Shown: positions 8,097 through 15,694 of the stretch, in pieces | Numbering within the stretch: the first letter of the stretch is position 1 | How the letters are laid out: each line of letters starts with the position of its first letter | From: Muribaculaceae bacterium | GTDB taxonomy: Bacteria; Bacteroidota; Bacteroidia; Bacteroidales; Muribaculaceae | DNA length: 64,000 bases | Assembly (NCBI GenBank): GCA_017621845.1 | Contig: JAGASI010000023.1 | Span: forward strand, 62,001-126,000 | Direction: 5' to 3' | Position numbers and translations under genes: made by a program | Notes under the pieces: generated by a model | Seen by the model: the letters and a program-made list of their open reading frames with translations, nothing else | Database searches by the model: none | Told to the model about the DNA's origin: nothing

Positions 8097-8333
8097 GGTC
8101 CACACCAAAGGATGCGATGAAACTCCGATATGACAGGATTTGAGTGTTAGCCGCTCTTTGTAATCCGCCTGGTGTAAGTCTTACACCTTCCCCCTCACGG
8201 GGAAAGTGGGGCCCGCCATTGAGCTACTGAACTTGTCTCGGTATTTCATGTTGATTTGAAGAGTTTCCCAATCTACTTTGATGTGGATATGGGGTGGGAC
8301 CGATAGGGTGTCAATGTTCGTCGTTGTGATTTG
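8097..8333 (-). promoter_or_regulatory. Structured 5' leader, candidate riboswitch or attenuator
   Basis: Transcription predicted to start near 8333 yields about 240 bases before the terminator. A closing stem can form between GGUCCCACC (8293-8301) and GGUGUGGACC (8097-8106), nine pairs with one bulged U. Inside are a UUCCCC/GGGGAA hairpin (8188-8204) and a palindrome GGTGTAAGTCTTACACC (8171-8187). Aptamer-like closure immediately followed by a terminator is the layout of transcription-terminating riboswitches. I looked for the B12 box, the THI box and the FMN core and did not find a convincing match. A 22-codon frame (8181-8249) inside the leader might instead be a leader peptide. Confidence 0.55.
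8181..8249 (-). other. Possible 22-codon leader ORF
   Basis: ATG at 8249 opens a 22-codon frame whose stop falls inside the palindrome at 8171-8187. It lies wholly within the structured leader. It may be a leader peptide or chance; the RNA structure could itself explain conservation of these bases. Confidence 0.2.
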
Positions 8334-8339
8334 ATAACA

Positions 8340-8371
8340 CAAAAGTAGGCTTTTTGGTTTAATATACCAAA
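8340..8371 (-). promoter_or_regulatory. Promoter of the His-rich/TonB unit
   Basis: TTTG (8368-8371), a 20-base spacer and TACTTTTG (8340-8347) on the minus strand are an exact Bacteroidetes consensus. The start would be near 8333, giving a leader of about 306 bases. Confidence 0.72.
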
Positions 8372-8465
8372 TATTCGTGCCTGAAATGAATGTTAAAAAT
8401 CCATGTAAAACAGGATGGGGGTTCACTGTTCACATTTATTTTAGATAACCTCTATTTCAGCAATA

Positions 8466-9290
8466 CTATTTGGATGAGATTGGAGATGTGTGGGACGCGG
8501 CGTAGGAGGGGTCGTAGATTAGGTTTAGGATGTGGGCGAGGCGCAGACCTCCTTTGACGAGTTGTTGCTCGATGATAGGAGCGGCGGCGGCTATCTCGTT
8601 GTAGCTGACTTTGGTGCCTGCAGGAGTCTCCTTGTATATCTTGTCGGCGATGGCGACTGATTCTTTGGCCCAGTCATGGATGGAGCCTTGGATGATAGCT
8701 TCTTGTTGTTGGGGAGTAAGGCGGTCGAGTTGCTGTTGCCACTCGGTGTAGCTCCACTTGTGGGCCGATTCGACGAGTGAACCGTCCCAGATGGAGTGGA
8801 GGTTGGTGCCACGGTCAAAAAATCTCACTTGTACTTTGTTGCCCCCCAGGTCGGTTGCATGTCCCATGTGCATCGGCTGATGGATGTCGCCTACGACATG
8901 GACGAGTATCTTCAGGTCGAGTACCGAGTCGATAGTGTTGTCTCCATGGCGTGATAGTTGCTCAATCATAGTTGTAATGGCTGTGACAGCATCACCCTTG
9001 GGGTTGAGGGCCATGTCCTCATAAGCGACGCCCTCGTTGATGTTCTTATAATGCCATGTCTTGGTATAGGCATACTGGGGGGTGTGGCTGGCATTGTCGA
9101 GCCAGTTGGCCCAGTAAACTATGGACTTGCCGTCGAGTGCACGGTCGATGGCGGCGCGTGTAGTGGGAGTGAGGTGTTGCTCAGCTATGTAGGCGGTGAC
9201 GTCGTGGCCTTTTTGCCCCCAGCCCCAAGACATGACAGATGTCAGGGCGATAGCCATTGTGCTGAGTAGAAGTTGCTTGAATGTATTCAT
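8466..9290 (-). CDS. S1/P1-family zinc nuclease, secreted
   Basis: This is a periplasmic or secreted trinuclear-zinc nuclease of the S1/P1 family, which cleaves single-stranded nucleic acids and removes 3' phosphates. It has 274 residues with a signal peptide ending before WGWGQKGHDV; the mature N-terminal Trp and the following His are zinc ligands in this family. Other ligands are visible: the Asp of WANWLD (about 64), the His of WHYKN (about 80), HVVGDIHQPMHMGH (about 130-143) and NLHSIWDG (about 163-170). Its likely role is nutrient scavenging from DNA or RNA. A -7 element (TACATTTG, 9315-9322) without a clear -33 lies just upstream, so it may be transcribed separately from the kinase operon that precedes it. 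Confidence 0.93.
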   Translation of the reverse strand: MNTFKQLLLSTMAIALTSVMSWGWGQKGHDVTAYIAEQHLTPTTRAAIDRALDGKSIVYWANWLDNASHTPQYAYTKTWHYKNINEGVAYEDMALNPKGDAVTAITTMIEQLSRHGDNTIDSVLDLKILVHVVGDIHQPMHMGHATDLGGNKVQVRFFDRGTNLHSIWDGSLVESAHKWSYTEWQQQLDRLTPQQQEAIIQGSIHDWAKESVAIADKIYKETPAGTKVSYNEIAAAAPIIEQQLVKGGLRLAHILNLIYDPSYAASHTSPISSK

Positions 9291-9370
9291 GTTATTAGGG
9301 TTTATTATTTATGGCAAATGTACGATAAAAAAATCTTTTCTTCGCCCTTGTCTTAACAAAAAAAGCGCCC

Positions 9371-10612
9371 TTAGGGTAATAGAGGCAGGTCAATGCGGAA
9401 TGTTGTGCCTTGACCCGGGATGGAGGTTTTAACATATATACGTCCCGAGTGGTATTGCTCGATGATGCGTTTGGCCAGCGTCAGTCCGAGACCCCAGCCT
9501 CGTTTTTTAGTGGTGAAACCGGGGTTGAAAACCGTTTTGAAGTTTTTGCGAGATATACCTTTGCCGGTGTCTGAGACTTCGATAAAACATTTTCCGGGGG
9601 AGTCTGAGCCACAGATGACCTTAATCGAGCCATGTCCATGCATGGCGTCGACAGCGTTTTTGATAAGGTTTTCCATCACCCACTCAAACAGTGGGGCACA
9701 GGCTGTCGCTTCAAGAGGTTCTTGCTGTATGTCGGTAGTCAGTTCGATGCGCCCCGATATGCGGGTTGACATATAGTTGGCGGCGCCGCGCACTATGTTG
9801 GTGACATCACATGTCTCCATCTGAGGCTTGGAGCCAATTTTGGAGAAACGCGAGGCGATGGTGTTAAGGCGGTTGACGTCTTTATTCATCTCGTTGACAG
9901 TGTCTTGGTCAACCCCATATTCAGGCAACAGTTCCATCCATGCCATGAGCGATGAGATAGGTGTGCCGAGTTGATGGGCTGTCTCCTTGGACAATCCTAC
10001 CCACACTTTGTTCTGCTCGGCTTTTTTGGTGGACAGTACTGCAAAGTATACCACCACCAGGAACACTATCATCACCAAGAGTTGTATATAGGGATAGTAG
10101 CTCAGACGCTTGAGCAGGGTCGAGTCTTCATAATACAGGTGTTGGCGAGTATTCTCGTCGATGTCAATATCGATGACATTAGGGCTTGATGTCAGTGCTT
10201 TGAGTTTGTCGTGGAGATATTGATTGTTGGCCGGTGTCAGTTCGAGTGGATTAAGTGAATCGACGGGATCGGGAAGGTTAAAGTTGCGATAGTTCAGGAT
10301 ATTCCCTCGGTCATCGGTAAGAAGCACGGGGATGGTGTTGTTGCCCTCGATGACCTTGAGCAGGAAGTTGATGTCGGTCATCGGTGCTTCAACCGAGGTG
10401 CCTGTCGAATCATTTATTGCCTCCTCGGCGACGGCAAATTGGTTTATAATCTCTTTGGTAGCATCGGCCCATATCTCCATGCGTTCGCGTTCCTGGGCGG
10501 CAAGGTCCTTGACAAGGTTGTTGGAATGATAAAGAAACAGCAGGGCGACTGCGGCGGCTATCACCAGAAAAACAATCTTGCCATAACGGCGTATATCGTA
10601 GATGTTGGACAC
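9371..10612 (-). CDS. Sensor histidine kinase without HAMP domain
   Basis: This is a membrane sensor kinase of 413 residues. It has an N-terminal helix (about 13-30), an extracytoplasmic sensing part of about 140 residues, a second helix (about 172-192), then directly the dimerisation/phosphoacceptor region with the variant H-box ETAHQLGTPISSLMAW (about 214-229). The HATPase_c domain has an N box (NLIKNAVDAM), a G1 box (DTGKGI) and a G2 box (GWGLGLTLAKRI). No HAMP or PAS is seen. No response regulator adjoins it, so it is an orphan. It is the last of five minus-strand genes with short gaps, 22 bases after the Ser/Thr kinase gene, suggesting that two-component and Ser/Thr signalling are linked in one transcript. 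Confidence 0.92.
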   Translation of the reverse strand: MSNIYDIRRYGKIVFLVIAAAVALLFLYHSNNLVKDLAAQERERMEIWADATKEIINQFAVAEEAINDSTGTSVEAPMTDINFLLKVIEGNNTIPVLLTDDRGNILNYRNFNLPDPVDSLNPLELTPANNQYLHDKLKALTSSPNVIDIDIDENTRQHLYYEDSTLLKRLSYYPYIQLLVMIVFLVVVYFAVLSTKKAEQNKVWVGLSKETAHQLGTPISSLMAWMELLPEYGVDQDTVNEMNKDVNRLNTIASRFSKIGSKPQMETCDVTNIVRGAANYMSTRISGRIELTTDIQQEPLEATACAPLFEWVMENLIKNAVDAMHGHGSIKVICGSDSPGKCFIEVSDTGKGISRKNFKTVFNPGFTTKKRGWGLGLTLAKRIIEQYHSGRIYVKTSIPGQGTTFRIDLPLLP

Positions 10613-10634
10613 GTGTTATCGTGGAGATATATGT

Positions 10635-11855
10635 TTATAAATCAAGATAGATATTGGCCGCAAACAGTGCCAGTACAAGTACTGTATTGGTTATTACCAT
10701 AAACCATTTGAACTTGCGTCCTTTGTTGATTAGCGCGATAAAGTCAATGAAAGCTATCAGGATATGGACACTGCCGATACCACGGTAGTAATCAGATCCT
10801 TTAGTTATACATGCTGCTCCCATGAGGCCCATAAAAACCATGATGATTACAAGAAGGGTATTGACAAATGCCGCTCCCCCTTTTTTCTTGATATCTTTAT
10901 TGAATTCCTCAATAGAGATATTGTCAGTATTGACTTGTTGGTGGTATTGCTTATGGTTGGAGGTGTGCTGTCGGGATGAAGGGGTATTGTACAGAGTGTT
11001 GATAAATGCTTGCATGTCATGCAGGCGATTACCGGCGGTGTATTGCATGGCGCCGCTTATCGTAGCGCGTATGTTGTTGGGAATGGAGTTGTCAAGGTGT
11101 ACGAGTTCGGGAGAGTCCACCAGGACACTTGGCTCGGGTGGGGTTTTGCCTGTGATTAAATAATATAGTGTCGCTCCGAGAGAGTAGATGTCGCTTCGGG
11201 GCTCAAATATCGGACGTGGACGGTATTGTTCGATGGCTGTGTAGCCCGGTGATACCGCCGCCAAGAGTTGAGTGGAGTTGGAGACTCCGTTTGAATCGTG
11301 CTGTCGTGAGAGCCCAAAGTCGATAAGTTTTGGTAGTCCGTTGATGTCGAGGATGATGTTCTCGGGCTTGACGTCGAGGTGGGTAATGAGGTTGGAGTGG
11401 AGATAGCTCAAAGCCATGGCTATGTGTGTGACCAGGTTGGCCGCTGTCTGATATTCAAGTGGACCATTATCTTTGACGAGCTTCTTGAGGTTGGTGCCCT
11501 CGATGAGCTCCATGACCATGTAGGCTGTGCCATTGGCCTCAAACATTTCTATGATGGTTACGATAGACTGGTGGCGCAGCCGGGAAAGGTTTTGGCCCTC
11601 GGTGAGGAATTGTTCACGCAGGCGGTTGATGATATTCAGGTTGTTTGGGTTGTCAACCATGAGTATGCCGGTGTCTTCATCGCGCGTCACTTTGTCGCGG
11701 GGGAAAAACTCTTTGATGGCATATTCTATACCCTGATGAAGGTCGTGGGCGATGTATGTTATACCAAAACCACCACGTCCGAGGACCTCGTCGATAACAT
11801 AGCTACCGCGAGCGCCCCCGGACAATACGGTTCCGGCTCTTAGGGGTTCGGACAT
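10635..11855 (-). CDS. Membrane-tethered Ser/Thr protein kinase
   Basis: This is a Hanks-type kinase of 406 residues. The kinase domain spans about 20-275: glycine loop GRGGFGITYIAHD, catalytic lysine in EYAIKEFFP, catalytic loop HLDVKPENIILD (HLD, not HRD, so a non-RD kinase), DFG in LIDFGLSR and a PGYTAIEQY P+1 region. Unlike PknB types there is no PASTA domain. After a linker, three hydrophobic segments (about 320-342, 352-370, 380-402) anchor it in the membrane by the C-terminus. It sits between a PP2C phosphatase and a histidine kinase, with an FHA reader two genes upstream. That gives kinase, eraser and reader in one operon. Likely targets are discussed under the FHA and EF-hand genes. 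Confidence 0.94.
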   Translation of the reverse strand: MSEPLRAGTVLSGGARGSYVIDEVLGRGGFGITYIAHDLHQGIEYAIKEFFPRDKVTRDEDTGILMVDNPNNLNIINRLREQFLTEGQNLSRLRHQSIVTIIEMFEANGTAYMVMELIEGTNLKKLVKDNGPLEYQTAANLVTHIAMALSYLHSNLITHLDVKPENIILDINGLPKLIDFGLSRQHDSNGVSNSTQLLAAVSPGYTAIEQYRPRPIFEPRSDIYSLGATLYYLITGKTPPEPSVLVDSPELVHLDNSIPNNIRATISGAMQYTAGNRLHDMQAFINTLYNTPSSRQHTSNHKQYHQQVNTDNISIEEFNKDIKKKGGAAFVNTLLVIIMVFMGLMGAACITKGSDYYRGIGSVHILIAFIDFIALINKGRKFKWFMVITNTVLVLALFAANIYLDL

Positions 11856-11957
11856 TTATTATTTAGTTATTGATTGGTTTGATAAGGATGGCATGGCCGA
11901 CTGATATTATTGAATATCGGCGAATGTTGATATGGCTTGTGCTGTTTGTGTAGGCAC

Positions 11958-13397
11958 CTACCGTGTTTTTGTTACTGTTTTCTTATTGATGGCTTGCAGG
12001 AGCCTTTGACGTAATTCTTTGTTTTCGGCAACATCTATCATCTTGTAATTATTGTTGTTAAGGAATTGGTTGAATTGGGTCTGGACTTTGTCCAAGAGAT
12101 TAGGTTTGCCGTTATTAAGGAATTTTATTATGCTTTTTTTGTCAACCTCATTCTGTTTGTTGTAGAACGCGAGGAAGTTTCTGATAAGAGTATTTTCACG
12201 GAGTTCATCTTCATTGGCGCGGTCTTTGAGGTCATCGGCAATTTCTTCGGCAATATTGTGGTCAATTTCGTCGTTGCCGGGATTGAAGGGAGGCACAGTC
12301 TCATCGTCCACTTCATGGTCTTCATCTTTATCCTTGTCCTTTTTGTCTCTGCTATTGGTGTTCTCGGTTGTGGGCTTGTATTTGGGGACTTCTTTAGCCT
12401 CGGGCTTGAATATGAAGTATATGATGCCGACAATCAGGAGTGTTGCGACAACCGATAGGATGACAATTAATGTACCCGATAATTTTTTCTTATCCTGGTC
12501 GTGGGTGGGTTTCTGGATGCCTGTGGTGGGACGTTTTCCGGTGCCGTATACGTTGACGCGCTCGGGAGTCACCTCAAAGGCTTCGGTCGTGCTTGAAGTT
12601 GTTGTGGCGGGACGCTCGACAGGGGTGGGGAGGGGTAATCCCTGAACTTCAGTGATGGGGATGAGGTAGCAGGTGAAGTTGTCGCGAGTCTTGCCGAAGC
12701 AGGTAGTGTATATGTCATTTAGCTTGGTCGAGGCATCGGTGTCGGCTGAGATTATCTCGACAAGACGGTCATCGGAGAGTTGTTCGAGTATTCCGTCACA
12801 GCACATAAAAAGGTAGTCACCGGCCTTGACATCGGTGAGGATGTGGACGTCGGCGGCATATTGACGCTCGAGGCCGGGTTGCATGGCACGGGTGATGACA
12901 TTCTTGCGTGGAAAGTTGACGGCTTCTTCCTCGGTCAGCTCACCTGCATCGATGAGTTGGTTGACCAGTGAGTGGTCTTTGGAACGGTATATGATGCCTT
13001 GGCCGGGGCGCACGAGGTAGATGCGTGAATCACCGATGTGGGCGGCGAGGATACCGTTAGCGCCTAAGATGGTGCAGGTGAGGGTGGTGCCGGGGCGACG
13101 CTCGGTGTGATAATTCATCTTGTCGAGCTCGTTATAGGCGGCTTTCAGTGACTTATTGAACCAGTTAACGGTCAGGACGTTGTCTTTGGGAAGCGTGGAG
13201 GTGAGGCTCTCGTAAAGGGTCTTGGATACAATCTCGGCAGCGACCTCGCCTTGTTCGTGTCCACCCATGCCATCACACAGTACAAAGCATCGGTTGTCGG
13301 GGGTGAGTCGGCTGATGGGAGGAAAGAGACGATCTTCTTGTTGGTCTTTGAGGCCTTGTTCGGTAAAAGCCTGAGGTTGTCCTATTCTTATAATCAT
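11958..13397 (-). CDS. PP2C-family Ser/Thr phosphatase with membrane helix and C-terminal extension
   Basis: This is a metal-dependent phosphatase that should reverse the neighbouring kinase. It has 479 residues. The PP2C domain (about 10-245) has the metal motifs FVLCDGMGGHEQGEVA (about 38-53), GDSRIYLV (about 122) and CCDGILEQLSDD (about 199-210). A Thr/Pro linker leads to one membrane helix (LIVILSVVATLLIVGIIYFI, about 311-330), then a Lys/Asp/Glu-rich stretch and a probably extracytoplasmic tail of about 90 residues rich in Asn. The single-span architecture with an outside tail is more like a sensor-phosphatase than a free PP2C. There are 102 bases between it and the kinase gene, and 63 bases to the FHA gene. 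Confidence 0.93.
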   Translation of the reverse strand: MIIRIGQPQAFTEQGLKDQQEDRLFPPISRLTPDNRCFVLCDGMGGHEQGEVAAEIVSKTLYESLTSTLPKDNVLTVNWFNKSLKAAYNELDKMNYHTERRPGTTLTCTILGANGILAAHIGDSRIYLVRPGQGIIYRSKDHSLVNQLIDAGELTEEEAVNFPRKNVITRAMQPGLERQYAADVHILTDVKAGDYLFMCCDGILEQLSDDRLVEIISADTDASTKLNDIYTTCFGKTRDNFTCYLIPITEVQGLPLPTPVERPATTTSSTTEAFEVTPERVNVYGTGKRPTTGIQKPTHDQDKKKLSGTLIVILSVVATLLIVGIIYFIFKPEAKEVPKYKPTTENTNSRDKKDKDKDEDHEVDDETVPPFNPGNDEIDHNIAEEIADDLKDRANEDELRENTLIRNFLAFYNKQNEVDKKSIIKFLNNGKPNLLDKVQTQFNQFLNNNNYKMIDVAENKELRQRLLQAINKKTVTKTR

Positions 13398-13460
13398 GTT
13401 GTTGAATGGTTTTTATTGGGGACAGTATTTATTAATGGGAGTGAAGCCGTCGGTGACCAA

Positions 13461-14102
13461 TCAGTATAGCTGGGTGGCACCGTCATTGCCGGCTTGTTGG
13501 GGAAATCCTTGAGGTTGACTGTTTAGACGTATTGTGAAACTCATGCCGGCGAGTTTGAAAATGGCACCGGGAAGCAGTTTTACGATAGTGCCGTTGGTGA
13601 CTTTATTGTTGTTGACCCATGTTCCGTTGAGGGAGTTGAGGTCTTGCAGGAGGAATACGAGGCCGTTGTTTTTGACTTGGACATCAATGGCGGCATGCGC
13701 GCGGCCTATATGTTTCATCGGGTCGTTGAACATGATGCTTGCCTTGGGAGGCTGAGCAGTGCGTCCAATGGTGTTACGTCCCTGTCTCAAAGGTTGTTTT
13801 ACTCCACTGTCAATACATTCGATAAAAGCGCCGGTAAGGTTATTGCCGGCATTATTGTTGGCGCCGTTGTTTAGAATTTTTGTCGCGTCGTTGTTGCCGC
13901 CTAACGGAGGCATGGGGCCATTACCTGATATAATTGGTGAGATTGGGGGCTGAGGACTGGGGTCATATTTGATGTATTCCTTGATGAGTCCGTTGTAGGA
14001 GCAGAATGGACAGCGCAACGGTGATTCGAGATAGTTGGGAAAAGGTTTGAAGGATAGGATTTTTCCGCAGTTAGGGCATTTGATGTGTACTTTGGCCTCC
14101 AT
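13461..14102 (-). CDS. Zinc-ribbon plus FHA-domain phosphothreonine reader
   Basis: This is a cytoplasmic adaptor of 213 residues. The N-terminus has two CxxC pairs (CPNCG at about 9-13, CPFCS at about 32-36) that should form a zinc ribbon. A Pro/Asn/Gly-rich linker holds the motif DATKIL. The FHA domain (about 100-200) keeps GRNTIGR, the SIMFNDP segment, GRAHA and the NSLNGTWVNN stretch (LNGTWVNN), all typical pThr-binding elements. The protein ends in GATQLY. That terminal motif resembles DATRLY at the start of the next upstream gene product, suggesting a shared kinase site that the FHA domain can read. Gaps to both neighbours are about 64 bases; same strand. Confidence 0.9.
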   Translation of the reverse strand: MEAKVHIKCPNCGKILSFKPFPNYLESPLRCPFCSYNGLIKEYIKYDPSPQPPISPIISGNGPMPPLGGNNDATKILNNGANNNAGNNLTGAFIECIDSGVKQPLRQGRNTIGRTAQPPKASIMFNDPMKHIGRAHAAIDVQVKNNGLVFLLQDLNSLNGTWVNNNKVTNGTIVKLLPGAIFKLAGMSFTIRLNSQPQGFPQQAGNDGATQLY

Positions 14103-14166
14103 TAGGTATCGTTATTTGGGGATTGGAAATTTGGATTGAAGGAGAGAGGCTTAGTCACAGGTGGGG

Positions 14167-15462
14167 TCAGGCTTCAAAGCTTGACATGTCCATGTTGTTG
14201 TCAAAGTCGGTCTGGCTGTCAATGTCAAAGGCTTGGTCTTGAGACTCCTGTATCATCATCTGTTGGGCAACATCGTCGGTTGATAAGCCTGCTTCAGATA
14301 TGTCATACAGCTCGTCGGGGCTGATGTTCTGGTTGCCGTCGATATCAACGTGCATGACGTCGTAAATCATGTCATGGTCAGTGTCGACAACTACTGCGGT
14401 GGTGCCGTTGACGTCAATCTGGGCATAGTTATATGAATCACCGTTGGTGTCGGTCACTTCTGACATATTGATGACATGGACCTCGTCATCATAGCTGTCG
14501 ACATAATTGTTATCGTCGAGGTCATAGGGTTGGTCGGTTTTGGCGGCATACAATTGTTCATCGACTGATGTAGAGGGAGTGTGCCCTTGGACAGCTGCAA
14601 TCTGGAATTGGTGTTGTTCGTTGGGAGACATGGCGTTCCATTCATTTTCATAGTAGGTGCCATATACTTGACCGTGCCAGGTGAAAGATCCGCCGGGGCC
14701 GACTTCGGCGCGTGCGGTGGCAAAGGCCTGAGAGAATGACATGGAGTCATTGACGCCGGTGGCGGCGGTAATGTTGCCGGGCTCGATGTCTACAGCTTCA
14801 ACCTCGACGGCCTGAGCTTGATGATAATTGGTGTCAACCTCCGGGTCCTTGGCTGATACGGCATTTTGGTGCATGTTGATGCCGGCCTGGTGAACAGCTT
14901 CGGCGGGATTGGGACCGGTTACGTGGAGCGGTGCCTCGGTAGTGCCGGCGGTTGGATTGCTTGTATTTATATTAACATTGACATTGACGGTGCCGTTGGA
15001 CGCTATGGTTGACTGGCCTGATGTAGGGTCTATGTCAATTTCAGTAGTATCGTCAGTTGAGATATCCTTGGATGAGAAGGAGTCAAACAGGTGGCTGTTT
15101 GAGGTGTTGTTATCGGCTGATGCACTGTCGTTGGTTGAGGTGTCTTCATCTGGGGTATTGTCTTTGTCGTCGCTCAAGTTGTTGAGATTGGACTTGGTTT
15201 TAGACTCTCCTCCCATAGCGTTTATAGCGGCCATGGATCCGGCCCCTACAGCCACGCCGGCACCGGCGGCGGCAAAGTGAGAGCCTCCAATCGATGATGA
15301 TTTCTTAGGGGCTTTCTTGAGGTTGGTAGAGGACTGTGACTCAGATGAGGGGGTAGCCTCGGTTTGATTGGACGATTCGTCGTTAGAGAGAACGGTGTTG
15401 TCGCTCAGAACGGTAGAGTCTTTGGAATCATATAAACGAGTTGCGTCAGATGAGTTGTTCAT
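14167..15462 (-). CDS. Unknown acidic protein with glycine-zipper segment, EF-hand loops and Thr-x-Leu motifs
   Basis: I do not recognise a named family. The 431-residue protein begins with three similar threonine sites (DATRLYD, DSTVLSD, DNTVLSN, residues 6-27), then a Ser/Asn-rich disordered part. Next comes a short Gly/Ala-rich segment (HFAAAGAGVAVGAGSMAAIN, about 62-81) that may insert in membranes. A long acidic, low-complexity middle follows. Around residue 230-262 there is an aromatic module (GGSFTWHGQVYGTYY, EWNAMS). Near the C-terminus DIDGNQNISPDE is a textbook EF-hand loop (D,D,N,N,S,E at positions 1,3,5,7,9,12), preceded by DTDHD. It is the first gene of the kinase/phosphatase/FHA operon and a probable kinase substrate, perhaps responding to calcium. 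Function unproven. Confidence 0.75.
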   Translation of the reverse strand: MNNSSDATRLYDSKDSTVLSDNTVLSNDESSNQTEATPSSESQSSTNLKKAPKKSSSIGGSHFAAAGAGVAVGAGSMAAINAMGGESKTKSNLNNLSDDKDNTPDEDTSTNDSASADNNTSNSHLFDSFSSKDISTDDTTEIDIDPTSGQSTIASNGTVNVNVNINTSNPTAGTTEAPLHVTGPNPAEAVHQAGINMHQNAVSAKDPEVDTNYHQAQAVEVEAVDIEPGNITAATGVNDSMSFSQAFATARAEVGPGGSFTWHGQVYGTYYENEWNAMSPNEQHQFQIAAVQGHTPSTSVDEQLYAAKTDQPYDLDDNNYVDSYDDEVHVINMSEVTDTNGDSYNYAQIDVNGTTAVVVDTDHDMIYDVMHVDIDGNQNISPDELYDISEAGLSTDDVAQQMMIQESQDQAFDIDSQTDFDNNMDMSSFEA

Positions 15463-15525
15463 AATCGTGTATAGTAATTGTTATTATTAATCAGGTTGGA
15501 CGGGCTTTGTTGTTATTTAACGATG

Positions 15526-15558
15526 CAAAGATAGGCAATGGGGTAGCTGAAGCCCAAA
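15526..15558 (-). promoter_or_regulatory. Promoter of the Ser/Thr signalling operon
   Basis: TTTG (15555-15558), a 21-base spacer and TATCTTTG (15526-15533) on the minus strand. The start is predicted near 15519, about 57 bases before the first ATG. Confidence 0.65.
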
Positions 15559-15615
15559 CAATCTATATAATAATGGACAAAAAGGGTCGATTAATTGATG
15601 AAACAACCTTTTAAT

Positions 15616-15645
15616 GCTATGACACCGCGTGGGCGGTGTCATAGC
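15616..15645 (-). terminator. Hairpin after korB
   Basis: A perfect 13-base stem (15616-15628 with 15633-15645) with a four-base loop lies about 50 bases downstream of the korB stop. Only a weak U-rich tail follows, so efficiency is uncertain. Confidence 0.6.
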
Positions 15646-15694
15646 TTATCGGTGATTGGAGGTTGTAATCGTGTTTAGGTGTCTCGGAGGACAA

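Noticed and set aside
8097-8333. Cobalamin, thiamine or FMN riboswitch
   Set aside because: Some bases (GGGAAAC, CGGGCCCC) faintly recall the cobalamin core, but the B12 box is missing. THI-box CTGAGA and the FMN core were not found on the transcribed strand. Left as an unassigned leader; an Infernal scan would decide.
8181-8426. An 81-residue minus-strand open frame in the leader region
   Set aside because: It overlaps the consensus promoter and structured leader, and its first half is upstream of the predicted transcription start. Only the 22-codon internal frame is kept as a weak candidate.
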